NCBI GenBank assembly: GCA_025454405.1
Contig: JALOON010000051.1
Span: forward strand, 1-64,000
DNA from: Oscillatoriaceae cyanobacterium Prado104
GTDB taxonomy: Bacteria; Cyanobacteriota; Cyanobacteriia; Cyanobacteriales; Microcoleaceae
DNA length: 64,000 nt
Reading direction: 5' to 3'
Part shown: positions 8,037-16,735 of the stretch, in pieces
Numbering within the stretch: the stretch's first letter is position 1
Layout of the letters: each line of letters begins with the position of its first letter
Notes under the pieces: model-generated
Database searches by the model: none
Told to the model about the DNA's origin: nothing
What the model saw: only the letters and a program-made list of their open reading frames with translations
Position numbers and translations under genes: made by a program

Positions 8037-8723
8037 TTAATTGTGTTCTCCAAATCGATAACCCCTGCCGTAAACAGTGTGAATTAATGCCGATTCCCCC
8101 GGTGCTTCTATTTTGCGCCGCAGCAGGCGAATTTGAGCTGCCAATACATTGCTGCTGGGTTTTTCGGCTTCCGTCCACAAGTATTGGTAAATTTGTTCGT
8201 GAGTTAAAACTTGACCCGGATGGCGCATTAAATATTCTAACAACTGGCATTCTTTTTCCGACAGTTCGATCGTGCGATCGCCCCGGTAAGCTAATTGATT
8301 TTCGTAATCTAATTCCAAGCCTGCTACTTGCAAGCGCCCCAAAGTAACGTCAGCATCAAAAGTAGCCGGCCGCCTCAGCAAGGCGCGAACTCTTGCTAGC
8401 AATTCCCGCAACTCAAAGGGTTTTACCAAATAGTCATCCGCACCCGCATCCAGCCCTTGCACGCGATCGTCAACAGTATCTTTTGCCGTCAGAAACAGCA
8501 CGGGTGTATTCCGTCCCAGCGATCGCAATTGCTGGCAAATTGCCAGTCCGGTTTTTGTCGGCAGCATCCAATCCAAAATCAGCAAATCGTAATTGCCATC
8601 GATCGCTAAATTGCTGCCTTTTGCCCCGTCAAAAGCCACATCTACTGTATAACCTTCGCGGGTCAAAACTCGGCTTAAAGGATCGGTCAACTCGACTTCA
8701 TCATCAACTAAAAGAATCCGCAT
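8037..8723 (-). CDS. rppA: OmpR/PhoB-type response regulator, RppA-like
   Basis: DNA-binding response regulator of 228 residues. The receiver domain (1-120) has the acidic pair D7/D8, phosphoacceptor D51 in LLILDWMLP, and conserved lysine in DDYLVKPFELRELLARV. The C-terminal winged helix (about 128-225) contains LSEKECQLLEYLMRHPGQVL and IHTVYGRGYRF. The sequence is close to what I remember of RppA, a cyanobacterial redox and nickel-responsive regulator; the subgroup name is less sure than the family. No partner kinase is adjacent. It follows the GST gene on the same strand after 52 bases, so the two may be co-transcribed. Confidence 0.85.
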   Translation of the reverse strand: MRILLVDDEVELTDPLSRVLTREGYTVDVAFDGAKGSNLAIDGNYDLLILDWMLPTKTGLAICQQLRSLGRNTPVLFLTAKDTVDDRVQGLDAGADDYLVKPFELRELLARVRALLRRPATFDADVTLGRLQVAGLELDYENQLAYRGDRTIELSEKECQLLEYLMRHPGQVLTHEQIYQYLWTEAEKPSSNVLAAQIRLLRRKIEAPGESALIHTVYGRGYRFGEHN

Positions 8724-8775
8724 TTAGATTTAAGTTAATTAATATTGCCACCAGGGTTTTGAAGCTGATTCTCTG

Positions 8776-9426
8776 TTACGCGGTATAATATAAAATACTT
8801 TCCGTTTCCCTGTACGCTTCTGCTACCCATTCCTGCAATGCAGGCAGAGCTAAAATTGCTTCGGCATAATCTCTTGCCTCTGAATGTATCTTGACATCGT
8901 AGGTAACAAAACGCAAAACTACCGGAGCAAACATAGCATCGGCAATTGTAAAATTTCCGAACAGCATATCGCCACCTTTTCCGAATTTTTGGCGGCATTC
9001 CCGCCAAATAGTAATAATTCGATCGATCTCAGCTTCAGTTGCCGCAGTCATTCCTTCTCCCGGATAGCGGTTGCGACAATCCATCGGCATATTTTCGCGC
9101 AAGTTTTGAAATCCGGCGTGCATTTCCGCGCAGATGGCACGGGCGATTGCTTTTTCAGCTAGATCGACCGGCCATAAATCTTTAGCAAAGCGTTCGGCTA
9201 TGTATTCGCAAATTGCTAAAGATTCCCATACTTTTAAATCGCCGTGGATTAAAACAGGTACCTTGCCCGATGGAGAATAGCGCCGAATTTCTGCGTATCT
9301 TTCAGGTATATCTATCGGAATTTTGACTTCGGAAAACTTCAGTCCGGCTTGTTTCATCGCCAGCCAAGGACGCAACGACCAAGAGGAGTAATTTTTGTTG
9401 CCAATAACAAGTGTCAATTCGGTCAT
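8776..9426 (-). CDS. Glutathione S-transferase family protein
   Basis: Cytosolic protein of 216 residues. The N-terminal thioredoxin-like domain reads LVIGNKNYSSWSLRPWLAM, with the serine-rich active-site start characteristic of this bacterial GST subgroup, followed by SPSGKVPVLIHGD (cis-proline and glutathione-binding loop) and WESLAICEYIAERF. The C-terminal all-helical domain contains FGNFTIADAMFAPVVLRF. Substrate cannot be told from sequence. It is the upstream gene of a probable two-gene unit with the RppA-like regulator, which may hint at redox or stress control. Confidence 0.88.
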   Translation of the reverse strand: MTELTLVIGNKNYSSWSLRPWLAMKQAGLKFSEVKIPIDIPERYAEIRRYSPSGKVPVLIHGDLKVWESLAICEYIAERFAKDLWPVDLAEKAIARAICAEMHAGFQNLRENMPMDCRNRYPGEGMTAATEAEIDRIITIWRECRQKFGKGGDMLFGNFTIADAMFAPVVLRFVTYDVKIHSEARDYAEAILALPALQEWVAEAYRETESILYYTA

Positions 9427-9746
9427 AGTGTAGCTGCGAATGCGAGATCGTCCCTTACTTTTACAGTCACTAAATACAATAATATACCCAAATTAATTTC
9501 GGGGCAATAGCCGGGAGCGATCGAGACATCTCCAACAAGCAGATTGAGTAGCGTGCGTCCGAACAGAAGAACATAGTTTTTTGCACTTGCTGCAAGGCGC
9601 AGGGCAGAGTGCAGGCGAAAGCGCGACAGAAAGGTTAATTTCGATCGGCAAACTCTATATGTTATTCTAAGTTGGGCAAAGGCTGTTGCTGCTTGTGCAG
9701 CGCTCGACCATTTCCAAATTAAGCAATCTGCACTCTAAAAATTGAT
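9427..9746. other. Divergent promoter region between the GST gene and hisG
   Basis: A 320-base spacer separating divergent genes, so promoters for both are expected in it. No strong consensus promoter, hairpin or repeat stands out, apart from GC-rich runs with CAGGGCAGAGTGCAGGCGAAAG near 9598. Confidence 0.4.
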
Positions 9747-10391
9747 ATGATTACCGTTGCACTTCCCAAAGGCGCTCTTTTAGGCGACAGCATTCGGCTG
9801 TTAAAATCTGTTGGCTTGGACTTCAGTGCTTTTCTAGATCCATCTAACCGACAACTGCAAATTTATGACACTACGGAAACAGCTAAAGCTTTATTAGTAA
9901 GAACGCACGATGTACCAGTTTATGTGGAATACGGTCAAGCTGATTTGGGAGTTGCTGGTTACGATGTTTTGCGGGAAAAAAAGCCAAAAGTTGCCCGTGT
10001 AATCGATTTAAAATTTGGCAAATGCCGGATGTCGGTAGCGGTAAAAGAATCGAGTCCTTACCGCCGCACTGTGGATTTGCCGCCTCACGGTAGAGTTGCT
10101 TCTAAGTTCGTCCACTGCGCGCGGGAATATTTTCACGATTTGAATTTGCCTGTGGAAATTGTGCCGCTTTACGGTTCTGTGGAATTGGGACCGATAACGG
10201 GGATGTCGGAGGCAATTGTGGATTTGGTTTCGACGGGAAAAACTTTGCGGGAAAACGGTTTGATCGAGATTGATGTGTTGTTTGAAAGTTCGGCTTATTT
10301 GATTGCCAATCCTTTGAGTTATCGCTTGAATTCAGGTGGTGTGAATGAGTTGATATCGAAGCTGAGAGAGCAGGTTTTGAGTTTGGTTTAA
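9747..10391 (+). CDS. hisG: ATP phosphoribosyltransferase, short form
   Basis: Joins ATP and PRPP in the first, feedback-controlled step of histidine synthesis. The 214-residue length marks the short form, which lacks the C-terminal regulatory domain and works in complex with HisZ; hisZ is not in the window. Clear motifs are [12 protein letters not shown] at the start, [20 protein letters not shown] (substrate-binding helix and loop), and [21 protein letters not shown], which is the PRPP-binding loop. ATG 9747 gives the expected N-terminus. Confidence 0.95.
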   Translation: MITVALPKGALLGDSIRLLKSVGLDFSAFLDPSNRQLQIYDTTETAKALLVRTHDVPVYVEYGQADLGVAGYDVLREKKPKVARVIDLKFGKCRMSVAVKESSPYRRTVDLPPHGRVASKFVHCAREYFHDLNLPVEIVPLYGSVELGPITGMSEAIVDLVSTGKTLRENGLIEIDVLFESSAYLIANPLSYRLNSGGVNELISKLREQVLSLV

Positions 10392-10563
10392 GGATGGTCT
10401 TTATTGTTCGATCGCGCGTTTTCCAGATCTTTACCTTGAAATTAATTTGCCAATCTCAAAACTTCATCAAAGCGTTGTAATCGCTGCAATCGGACATAAT
10501 ATTACCACAAAATTCCCCCCGCTAATGCACCAATCCGCCGGGGGTTGAAAAGTGTCAAGGAGA

Positions 10564-10650
10564 TTTTAGATTTTAGGATTGTCGGATTGCAGGATTGTAG
10601 GATTTTCGATCGTGTCAACTGTCAAGTGTCAAGTGTCAACTATCTTACCA
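10564..10650. repeat. Short direct repeats before the m5C methyltransferase gene
   Basis: Contains ATTTTAGATTTTAGGATT, three copies of AGGATTGT-type units (10575-10610), and GTCAACTGTCAAGTGTCAAG repeats (10614-10640). These slippage-type repeats are related to the TCTAAAATC family seen at 29388-29425, inside tilS and at 35325-35480. Confidence 0.6.
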
Positions 10651-10653
10651 TAC

Positions 10654-11604
10654 ATGGAAAAACCCTCTAACTTACTGCTCAAACTCAGTCGCAGCTTATT
10701 TGCAGATAGCGCAGAACAAGAAAAATTTGTTGCCTCTGTTACCAATCCCCAACCATTTAATCCAGCTATTTTGTGGCTGAAACCCAGACCACTTGAACAT
10801 CCATTTAATATCGAAATTCCCCTGGAATGGCAGCCGGAATTTGTCGATCGACTTTCCCGAGAATCCCAACCCGGAAAACACTCCTTACATCAAGCCGGAA
10901 ATTACTACTGCCTCGACTTTTCCTCAGTCTTCGCAGCCTCCACATTATTAACCATATCTCAACCAATTAATACAATCTTAGATATGTGCGCCGCCCCTGG
11001 AGGCAAAAGCATATTTGCTTGGAAAACATTAAATCCCAAATTGCTCTTGTGCAACGAAGTCATCGGCAAGCGCCTGGGAATGCTAACATCCAACTTAAAA
11101 CGCTGCCAGATCGAACCATCAGCCGCCATCAACCTCGATTCAAAAATACTTGCCGAAAAAATCCCCGCAACTGCTAACCTAGTAATCGCCGACGCACCTT
11201 GTAGCGGTCAATCCCTGCTAGCAAAAGGAGACAAAGCACCGGGATGCTTTCATCCCGTCACCATCAACAACAACGCCAGCCGCCAAAAAAGAATCCTCGC
11301 CAATTCCGCCAAAATTGTCGCGCCCCAAGGCTATCTCGCCTACATGACTTGCACCTATTCAACAGCAGAAAACGAACAAGTTAGCGAATGGCTGTTAAAC
11401 AAATTTCCCCAATTTCAGCCAGTAGAAGTTCCTCACTTAGCAAAATATCGATCGCACCTCACATCTATCCCTTGCTATCGGATGTGGCCGCAAGATAAAC
11501 TAGGAGCCGGAGCTTTCACAATATTATTGCAAAACATCGCAGAAACACCAACAAATTCACTACCCCCAGACCTCTTAGATTTTGCCCGTTTCACCAACAT
11601 CTAA
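10654..11604 (+). CDS. RsmB/NOP-type RNA m5C methyltransferase
   Basis: SAM-dependent RNA (cytosine-5) methyltransferase of about 316 residues. Signature elements in order are: the SAM loop DMCAAPGGKS at about residues 110-119, ADAPCSGQSLL at about 180-190 with the catalytic-type cysteine, and YMTCTYSTAENEQV at about 230 with the second conserved cysteine. The N-terminal region of about 100 residues is shorter than in RsmB, so the target (rRNA or tRNA) is unclear. An upstream in-frame start at 10579 would add 25 residues encoded by intergenic repeats and is rejected in favour of ATG 10654. Confidence 0.88.
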   Translation: MEKPSNLLLKLSRSLFADSAEQEKFVASVTNPQPFNPAILWLKPRPLEHPFNIEIPLEWQPEFVDRLSRESQPGKHSLHQAGNYYCLDFSSVFAASTLLTISQPINTILDMCAAPGGKSIFAWKTLNPKLLLCNEVIGKRLGMLTSNLKRCQIEPSAAINLDSKILAEKIPATANLVIADAPCSGQSLLAKGDKAPGCFHPVTINNNASRQKRILANSAKIVAPQGYLAYMTCTYSTAENEQVSEWLLNKFPQFQPVEVPHLAKYRSHLTSIPCYRMWPQDKLGAGAFTILLQNIAETPTNSLPPDLLDFARFTNI

Positions 11605-11712
11605 CAATCTCCTACCTATCCGCCTACCCTTCACCGAAGGCTTCGCCTGCATCCGCGTTCATCTGCTTGCAACTGTGGTTAAAAAACAACCTTATCTAAG
11701 TTACATCAAAAA

Positions 11713-13041
11713 ATGATTTTATCCAAATTATTCAAAGCAATTAAACAACAACTCAAACTAGCTGCCTGCATTTTTATCGTCTTAAACTTGCTAATATTAA
11801 GCGGCTGCCAAAACACTGCCAAAAATAGCGATCGCATCGAACTCACCCTGTGGCACGGCATCAATCCCCCACCTAACCGCGACGTATTTCAAACCCTCAC
11901 AGACAAATTCAACACAACCCATCCCAATATTCAAATCAAAGCACTTTACATCGGTCAGCCAGACCAACAACTGCCAAAAATTCTCACATCAATTGTTGGT
12001 AATGCCCCGCCCGACATCCTGTGGAACGTTCCCACAATTGCCGGAAAACTAGCAGAAATGCAAGCAATTCAACCATTAGAAAAATGGCTGGACAAATCTC
12101 CCCTCAAAGCCGAAATCGATCCCTCACTCTTTGAGTCAATGGAACTCGGCGGACACACCTGGTCAATTCCCCTAGCCACGAACAACGCTGCCGTATTTTA
12201 CCGTCCCAGCTTGTTTCAAGCAGCAGGAATTAAAGAATTGCCTCAGAATTGGGAACAATTCAAACAAGCCGCCCGCCAACTCACCCGAGATACCGACGGC
12301 GACGGCCGATCGGACCGACACGGCATATTATTATCATTAGGTAAAGGAGAATGGACGGTATTTACTTGGCTGCCATTTATGTTCAGCGCTGGCGGCGAAC
12401 TCCTTGCTGAAACTTCTCCAACTTCCGTACCTCAAATCGAAAATCCAGGAGCTCTCGCCGCTTTAGAACTGTGGAGGGATTTGTTAAAAGAAGGTTCGGC
12501 AATACTCTCGGCACCCGAACGCGGTTACGAACTAGATAACTTCATCGCAGGCAAAGTCGCCATGCAAATCACCGGCCCTTGGACTTTAGCACAGTTGCAG
12601 CAAAGCGGTATCGACTGCGCAGCGATGCCCGTACCCGCCCTGAAACGCCCCGCAGCCGTCGTCGGGGGTGAAAACCTATTTTTAATGAAAACATCCCCAG
12701 AACGCGAAAATGCAGCCTTAGAATTTTTAGAATACGCGATCGGCGAAGAATTCCAAACAGCCTGGGCCTTAGGAACTGGTTACTTGCCAATTAATTTAAA
12801 ATCGAGACAAAGCCAAACTTATCAAACCTTTGTTGAAAAAAACCCCATTTTGAGAGTATTTTTAGAACAGATGAAGTCAGCCCGATCTCGCCCGATTATC
12901 TCGGGTTACTCTCGCCTGTCCGAAAACCTCGGTCGCGCGATCGAAGCAACCCTTCTCGGCCGCTCCCCCCAAGACGCCCTCAAAGAAGCCCAAGAGCGCT
13001 TGGCATTAACATTAGATTTAGATCCAGCAGCAGGGAAATAA
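11713..13041 (+). CDS. ABC transporter sugar-type substrate-binding lipoprotein
   Basis: Extracellular solute-binding protein, family 1, of 442 residues. The lipobox LILSGC puts the lipidated cysteine at residue 32, after a basic n-region and hydrophobic core, so it is anchored facing the periplasm. The body starts ELTLWHGIN and includes WNVPTIAGKLAEM, DTDGDGRSDRHGILL (an EF-hand-like acidic loop) and VAMQITGPWTLAQLQ, typical for binding proteins of oligosaccharides. No permease or ATPase gene is adjacent, so transporter partners must lie elsewhere. The ligand is unknown. Confidence 0.88.
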   Translation: MILSKLFKAIKQQLKLAACIFIVLNLLILSGCQNTAKNSDRIELTLWHGINPPPNRDVFQTLTDKFNTTHPNIQIKALYIGQPDQQLPKILTSIVGNAPPDILWNVPTIAGKLAEMQAIQPLEKWLDKSPLKAEIDPSLFESMELGGHTWSIPLATNNAAVFYRPSLFQAAGIKELPQNWEQFKQAARQLTRDTDGDGRSDRHGILLSLGKGEWTVFTWLPFMFSAGGELLAETSPTSVPQIENPGALAALELWRDLLKEGSAILSAPERGYELDNFIAGKVAMQITGPWTLAQLQQSGIDCAAMPVPALKRPAAVVGGENLFLMKTSPERENAALEFLEYAIGEEFQTAWALGTGYLPINLKSRQSQTYQTFVEKNPILRVFLEQMKSARSRPIISGYSRLSENLGRAIEATLLGRSPQDALKEAQERLALTLDLDPAAGK

Positions 13042-13607
13042 AAAATGGGAAATAGAGAAATAACATCGGACATTGTAGCTCCTAAAATTTACTTATTTCA
13101 CATTTCGTGACCTCAGAAAAATATAGTTTCTCCTATTTTCCCAGGTCGCGCGCCCGTTCCGTACATCTACTAATACCGCTACTTGTTTTGCCAGCATTGG
13201 CTAACAAATAAATAAATAAAATGAGATTTCAGTTCGATCGAAGTCCATCGAGCGATGTTTGTAGAGATTAACAACACCAATATTGCGTTCGGCTTAGTTA
13301 TAGATGAAAGCAATCAGACAAGTTGATTGTTTGATTTAAAAATATAATAATATAAGAGTAACAGATTCGTCTATAAGTTACTTAATGTCAAATACTTAAC
13401 GTCAAATACTTAACGTCAAAATTTGCACTTAAAAATTTGCATTTAAAAATTTGCATTTAAAAATTTGTACCTACATTCGATCTAGCGCTCGCCGTACATC
13501 ACATAAAATATATCGTATATCGCAAATGCGAACAATTGTGAGTCAATATTAGAAAAATATATAGTTACTGTTAATCAAACTCAAAAATCCTCCAGTTTTC
13601 CCCCCAA
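13042..13607. repeat. 566-base gene-free region with AT-rich tandem repeats
   Basis: Two copies of AATACTTAACGTCAA at about 13391-13418 and four copies of a TTAAAAATTTGCA-type unit at about 13419-13468. The remainder is AT-rich leader DNA of the downstream kinase. I see no gene and no clear terminator. Confidence 0.65.
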
Positions 13608-16127
13608 ATGACGATGCAGACAAAGCTCCTTAACACCATCAAAGGACATTCCTGGCGCTACTTCCTCAAAGTAAGCGCGCTCGCACTCATCTACTTTTTA
13701 GCCTCCAGATTTGCCATTTCCATGCTCGCATTGAGTTCAGAAGTCTCCCCCATGTGGCCGGCCGCAGGAATTGCCCAAGTCGCCCTCCTGCTATTCGGAC
13801 AGCAAATGTGGCCCGGAATTGCGATCGGGGGCTTCCTGTTCAGCCTCAGCGAAACCCCAGTCAATATCCTCGCAGCACTCATCTCAGCCGCCAGCAGAAC
13901 CCTACAAGCGGTGGCAGGAACATACCTGCTGCAGCGGATCGGGTTCAGCCCCGGACTCGACAGACTCAAAGACATTGTAGGCATAGTAGGACTCTCAGCC
14001 TTCGGCTCCACCCTCATCAACTCCACCGCCGGCAGCCTCATCCAATGCCTGACAGGTTTGTCTAGCTGGAGTCGTTGGGGGGCAATGTGGGCGACTTGGT
14101 GGGTAGGGGATGCCATGGGAATTTTGCTCGTCGCCCCCCTGCTGCTGACTTGGCGCACCTTGCCGGAAAACCGACTCAAACGCAGGCAAATTGCCGAACG
14201 CGCAATGTGGTTGCTGCTGCTGCTTGCTGTCGGCTGGCTCGTCTTTTGCTCCCGCACCCGCGCCGCCTACGCCCGCTATCCCCTAGAATACCTGCCATTT
14301 CCGATCGTAGTTTGGAGCTCCTTTCGCTTCGGCCAGCGCTACACGGCCCTTGCCAACTTAATCCTTTGCGGTTTCGCCATCTGGGGCGTCGCCCGCGGCA
14401 GCGGTCCGTTTCTCAAACACGCCAGCAGCATCCCCCAAGCACTTTTATCCCTGCAAGCCTTCATCGCCGTCATCGCCATCACCGGCCTGGTCCTCGCTGC
14501 CACCGTCGCCGAACGCCGCCAAGCAGAAGCCTCCCTGCGAGCCAGCGAAGCCAGCCTCGCCAACGCCCAACGCATCGCCCAGTTGGGCAACTGGGACCTA
14601 GACCGCAGCACCCGGCAACTGCGTTGGTCAGACGAAATTTACCGCATCCTCGGATTGCCTCCAGGAACGATCGAACCCAGCATCCAAGGCTTTTTGACCT
14701 ACGTACACCCCGACGATCGAGAATTAGTCAGGACATCTATTAAAGCCGCTTTATTTCAGAAACAACCCTACAGTATCGACTACCGCATCCTACTCCCCGA
14801 CGGCAGTCACCGCACAGTCTGCGAACAGGCTGCCGTCAACTCCGCCTACATCAGCAGTACCGTCCAAGACATCACCGACAGAAAGCAGGCTGAAGCCGCC
14901 CTGCGTTCTTCAGAAGAACGATTTTCCAAGGCTTTTCACGCTTCTCCAGTCGGGATCGGCATCTGCACCCTGACAGACGGATGTTTTTTGGATGCCAATG
15001 AAAGCTTTTTGCGTTCCTTGGGCTGGGAACGCAGCGAATTGATCGGCCGCACCGCCGACAATTTGGGAATTTGGGTCAATTCAGAAGATGGCAGGCGGTT
15101 AGCCCAGATTTTGCGCGAACAAAATTCGATCGCCAATCAAGAACTCAAAATTCGCACCAAAGCTGGTGAAGTGCGCGACTGGCTGGTGTCGGGCGAGCAG
15201 ATCGACCTCGGCAGCACTCAGTGTCTGTTAATCATGACGAGCGACATCACCGAACGCAAGCGATCGGAAGAGTTCCGCCGGGCCGCTGAAACTGCTGAAG
15301 CTGCCAACCGCTCGAAAAGCATTTTTCTTGCCAACATGAGTCACGAACTCAGAACTCCTCTCAACGCGATCATCGGCTACAGCGAACTTTTGCAAGAAGA
15401 CGCCCAAGACCTCGGTGCCGAAGAGTTTGTAGACGACCTCAAGAGAATTAGTACCGCAGGTCAACATTTGCTAGCACTGATTCAGGATATTCTCGACTTT
15501 TCTAAGATTGAAGCCGGCCGCATGAACCTGCACGTTGAAACTTTCAATATTTTGACTCTGGTTGAGGAGGTAGTCTCCACGATCGCACCGCTAGCAGACA
15601 AAAATGCCAATATCTTAGAAATACATTGTGCTGGCAATATTGGTTCGATGCAAGCGGATTTGACTAAACTCCGCCAGTGCCTGCTCAACCTCCTCAGCAA
15701 TGCTTCTAAATTTACTAGATCTGGCACAGTTACTCTCATTGTTACTCGCGAATTCGGCAGCATCAAACAGGCTGTTAGCGAGCCTAAGAAACTGCTGGCA
15801 AAAGACAGCAACTCATCTAATGTCTCTCCTGTTTTGACTGTATCTCTATCGGGTGAATGGATTGTTTTTACCGTCAAAGATACTGGTATTGGCATGAGTG
15901 TCACACAGTTAGATAGAATTTTCGATCCGTTCACGCAAGCCGATTCTTCTACAACCAAAAAATACGGCGGTACGGGTTTGGGACTGACAATTACTAAAAA
16001 ATTCTGCGAGATGATGGGCGGAGATATTATCGCCATTAGCGAGTTGGAAAAAGGTTCTACTTTTACAATTCGCTTGCCGGCTACCATCAATGAAACTTTG
16101 ACATCGACCGAAAACTCCGATCGATAA
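13608..16127 (+). CDS. MASE1-PAS-PAS sensor histidine kinase
   Basis: Membrane histidine kinase of 839 residues. Residues 15-300 form a MASE1-type multi-pass sensor (SEVSPMWPAAGIAQVALLLF, then WWVGDAMGILLVAPLLLTW). A PAS domain ending in a PAC motif (STVQDITDRKQAEAAL) follows at about 315-435, and a second PAS at about 440-555. The dimerisation domain has phospho-acceptor H579 in NMSHELRTPLNAIIGYSEL. The ATPase domain shows the N box LRQCLLNLLSNASKF, DTGIGM and GGTGLGLTITKKF. About 30 extra residues lie between the N box strand and DTGIGM. There is no receiver domain, so it needs a separate regulator; the receivers downstream are candidates. Confidence 0.9.
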   Translation: MTMQTKLLNTIKGHSWRYFLKVSALALIYFLASRFAISMLALSSEVSPMWPAAGIAQVALLLFGQQMWPGIAIGGFLFSLSETPVNILAALISAASRTLQAVAGTYLLQRIGFSPGLDRLKDIVGIVGLSAFGSTLINSTAGSLIQCLTGLSSWSRWGAMWATWWVGDAMGILLVAPLLLTWRTLPENRLKRRQIAERAMWLLLLLAVGWLVFCSRTRAAYARYPLEYLPFPIVVWSSFRFGQRYTALANLILCGFAIWGVARGSGPFLKHASSIPQALLSLQAFIAVIAITGLVLAATVAERRQAEASLRASEASLANAQRIAQLGNWDLDRSTRQLRWSDEIYRILGLPPGTIEPSIQGFLTYVHPDDRELVRTSIKAALFQKQPYSIDYRILLPDGSHRTVCEQAAVNSAYISSTVQDITDRKQAEAALRSSEERFSKAFHASPVGIGICTLTDGCFLDANESFLRSLGWERSELIGRTADNLGIWVNSEDGRRLAQILREQNSIANQELKIRTKAGEVRDWLVSGEQIDLGSTQCLLIMTSDITERKRSEEFRRAAETAEAANRSKSIFLANMSHELRTPLNAIIGYSELLQEDAQDLGAEEFVDDLKRISTAGQHLLALIQDILDFSKIEAGRMNLHVETFNILTLVEEVVSTIAPLADKNANILEIHCAGNIGSMQADLTKLRQCLLNLLSNASKFTRSGTVTLIVTREFGSIKQAVSEPKKLLAKDSNSSNVSPVLTVSLSGEWIVFTVKDTGIGMSVTQLDRIFDPFTQADSSTTKKYGGTGLGLTITKKFCEMMGGDIIAISELEKGSTFTIRLPATINETLTSTENSDR

Positions 16128-16735
16128 CATTTCAATAAAATTGTGTTATTCAATAGAAGAGGGAAGAAATAATAAGGGGAGGGATAGAGAGAAAGAGAGG
16201 GAGAAAGGGAGAGCGAGCCACGCCGAAGGACCCAATTACAAATTACCTACTACCAATAAATAATGCCTGACTTTTGCGATCGCGATCGCACTTCGGCTCT
16301 TGGTTTTTCAGTAACAATGAATACAGCAGGCAAGGAGGGGCCCGATCGCCGATAGCACGCCGATCTGCGGTAGGATTTGGCAGGACAGTAAATATGCCTA
16401 TTCAGGTTCGCAGCAGGCGATCCGCCTGTCACAACCCGCGACTGGTGTCATTCACTGAAATAATGTCTCCGATCCCATAATTCTGTAAGATGGTAGCAGG
16501 CAGCAGTTAAAAGTCGCCCAAGTGAACGATTAGCACTCTTAGCCTATTTTGTCTGTCGAATGCGGCAAGTTGCCGTCAATAATCAAGAAACTATTCCTCC
16601 AAAAACCAATTAAAAACAGTTAAAAACAAATAGTTAGATGTGCAACTTCGATCGCAAAAATTGATTCGCCAGCCAAGCAGTCTCTCAAAAAACAAAACTA
16701 TACTCGACAAAGTTGCCTGCCAAGCGCCAGAAATT
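16128..16735. other. Intergenic region between two kinase genes
   Basis: A purine-rich run (GAGAGAAAGAGAGGGAGAAAGG, 16186-16207) is followed by HIP1-containing DNA (16277-16290) and AT-rich leader. The kinase frame extends back to a GTG at 16640, but family-like sequence starts at ATG 16736. No RNA gene is visible. Confidence 0.4.

Noticed and set aside
13691-14743. Several long frames on both strands over the MASE1 kinase gene
   Set aside because: High local GC content creates open frames; the MASE1 reading is the only one with family motifs.
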